Source: Acidimicrobiales bacterium (GTDB lineage: Bacteria; Actinomycetota; Acidimicrobiia; Acidimicrobiales; SHLQ01). From it: a DNA stretch of 33,214 bases. The notes below the pieces were generated by a model. It was not told where the DNA came from. It saw nothing but the letters and a program-made list of their open reading frames with translations, and made no database searches. How positions within the stretch are numbered: position 1 is the stretch's first letter; each line of letters opens with the position of its first letter. The translations under genes were made by a program, and so were the position numbers. Positions 32,893 through 33,214 of the stretch are shown piece after piece. Location of the stretch: assembly GCA_004282895.1 (NCBI GenBank), contig SHLQ01000012.1, positions 1 through 33,214 of the forward strand, written 5' to 3'.

Positions 32893-32940
32893 GATGTTTT
32901 GGCGAAGCCGAAACTCGAAGGAACCCGAAGGGTTCCCGTT
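32893..32940 (+). repeat. Dispersed double-hairpin repeat, copy B (after the sulfatase)
   Basis: Two adjacent stem-loops with GAA loops. The first is TTTTGGC-gaa-GCCGAAA, with one T-G pair. The second is a perfect 7-bp stem GGAACCC-gaa-GGGTTCC. It matches 11283-11330 at 41 of 48 positions, with a compensated base pair in the second stem. It lies between the two copies of the sulfatase tail. It could also stop or stabilise the sulfatase mRNA. Confidence 0.85.
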
Positions 32941-32965
32941 CGCATATATGTGGTTCCAGAAATAG
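32894..32965 (+). other. 23-codon open frame across the repeat and second sulfatase tail
   Basis: Too short for the ORF track. From the ATG at 32894 the repeat reads MFWRSRNSKEPEGFP and continues without a break into FAYMWFQK and TAG. The frame is -1 relative to the sulfatase. There is no convincing ribosome site, so it may be a relic of an older gene end rather than a translated peptide. The equivalent frame in copy A starts MFRGSRNSKQPEG. Confidence 0.45.
32939..32965 (+). repeat. Sulfatase C-terminal tail, copy 2 (downstream)
   Basis: TTC GCA TAT ATG TGG TTC CAG AAA TAG encodes the same FAYMWFQK as the sulfatase end. All codon differences (Phe, Ala, Tyr and Lys third positions) are silent, and the stop is TAG rather than TGA. 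It directly follows the hairpin repeat and precedes the next gene by 13 bases. Confidence 0.85.
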
Positions 32966-32978
32966 AGAGGATGCCGTC

Positions 32979-33214
32979 ATGATGCCGGAACCAAGGGTGT
33001 GGAGTCGCGAGGAGATGATGACGCGTGTCGCGATCTTCGACGAACAGCAGGGGTCGTTCACCGGCCTGCAGGAGAGTCACCTCCCACAATGTGAGAAGGA
33101 ACTCATCAACATCATCGGCTTCCGACCCCCTACAGAGGAGGGAGTCTTCTCCCCCGTCGGCTCCGACTCCGCGTCAGCTTCGGCGATCGACATCTTCGAG
33201 GGATTCAACCTCGG
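32979..33214 (+). CDS. Probable cupin-domain protein, N-terminal part (runs off the window)
   Basis: Hand-translated because the frame is open at the window end; about 78 codons are visible. It begins MMPEPRVWSREEMMTRVAIF and has LPQCEKELINIIGFRPP, FSPVGSDSASASAI and IFEGFNL. From memory, this order resembles a group of actinobacterial proteins in which the next residues form a cupin beta-barrel with a metal-binding HxH motif, but the barrel itself is outside the window. AGAGAGG lies upstream of the ATG. Second gene of a possible unit with the sulfatase. Function unknown. Confidence 0.6.
   Translation, partial: MMPEPRVWSREEMMTRVAIFDEQQGSFTGLQESHLPQCEKELINIIGFRPPTEEGVFSPVGSDSASASAIDIFEGFNL

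Noticed and set aside
1-33214. tRNA, rRNA, CRISPR array, integrase or transposase genes
   Set aside because: None was recognised on either strand; the cluster has no visible integration boundary in this window.

Overview
The window is GC-rich, tightly packed DNA with 34 protein-coding genes (two cut by the window edges). There is no gene-free stretch longer than about 110 bases. I saw no tRNA, rRNA, CRISPR array, insertion sequence or phage gene. Several traits point to an actinobacterium, probably a marine or soil Acidimicrobiia-like lineage (an inference): frequent GTG starts, many ATGA/GTGA/TAATG stop-start overlaps, a furA-katG pair, an F420-type (LLM) oxidoreductase, two soluble P450s, a Zur-type zinc regulon, and promoters whose -10 box lies 6-7 nt before the start codon (leaderless mRNAs).

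Region 1 (1-13523) is an aromatic catabolic cluster. It encodes every step from 4-hydroxybenzoate to pyruvate and oxaloacetate by protocatechuate 4,5-cleavage: PobA, LigA/LigB, LigC, LigI, LigU, LigJ and LigK. ligC-ligJ-ligK run leftward, followed by the start of a sucrose phosphorylase-like gene. ligU-ligI-gntR-aldehyde dehydrogenase-pobA-ligA-ligB-tauE-SDR-P450 run rightward with almost no spacing, followed by an LLM oxidoreductase. The divergent ligC/ligU promoter region holds a perfect 7-bp dyad.

Region 2 (13542-18309, leftward) holds an SDR, a carboxymuconolactone-decarboxylase-like protein and a cytoplasmic reductive-dehalogenase-like protein, preceded by a DUF3179 membrane protein. The dehalogenase carries two copies of the catalytic-type domain. 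A nearly identical 28-bp element lies at the same distance upstream of the SDR and DUF3179 genes. The dehalogenase could feed dehalogenated hydroxybenzoates into Region 1; this is a hypothesis.

Region 3 (18384-23680, rightward) is a five-gene operon: class I aldolase-like protein, EltD-like zinc polyol dehydrogenase, FGGY kinase, cytochrome P450 and RraA-like protein. It looks like a sugar or polyol route with an added oxygenase.

Region 4 (23724-29594) handles peroxide and zinc: furA-katG, then zur with a metal ABC ATPase, divergent from a zinc-binding lipoprotein and permease.

Region 5 (29598-33214) has a YibE/F membrane protein, a small beta-rich protein, a type I sulfatase and the start of a probable cupin gene. 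A dispersed double-hairpin repeat occurs inside the first P450 gene and again just after the sulfatase. The second copy is followed by a synonymous second version of the sulfatase's last eight codons.
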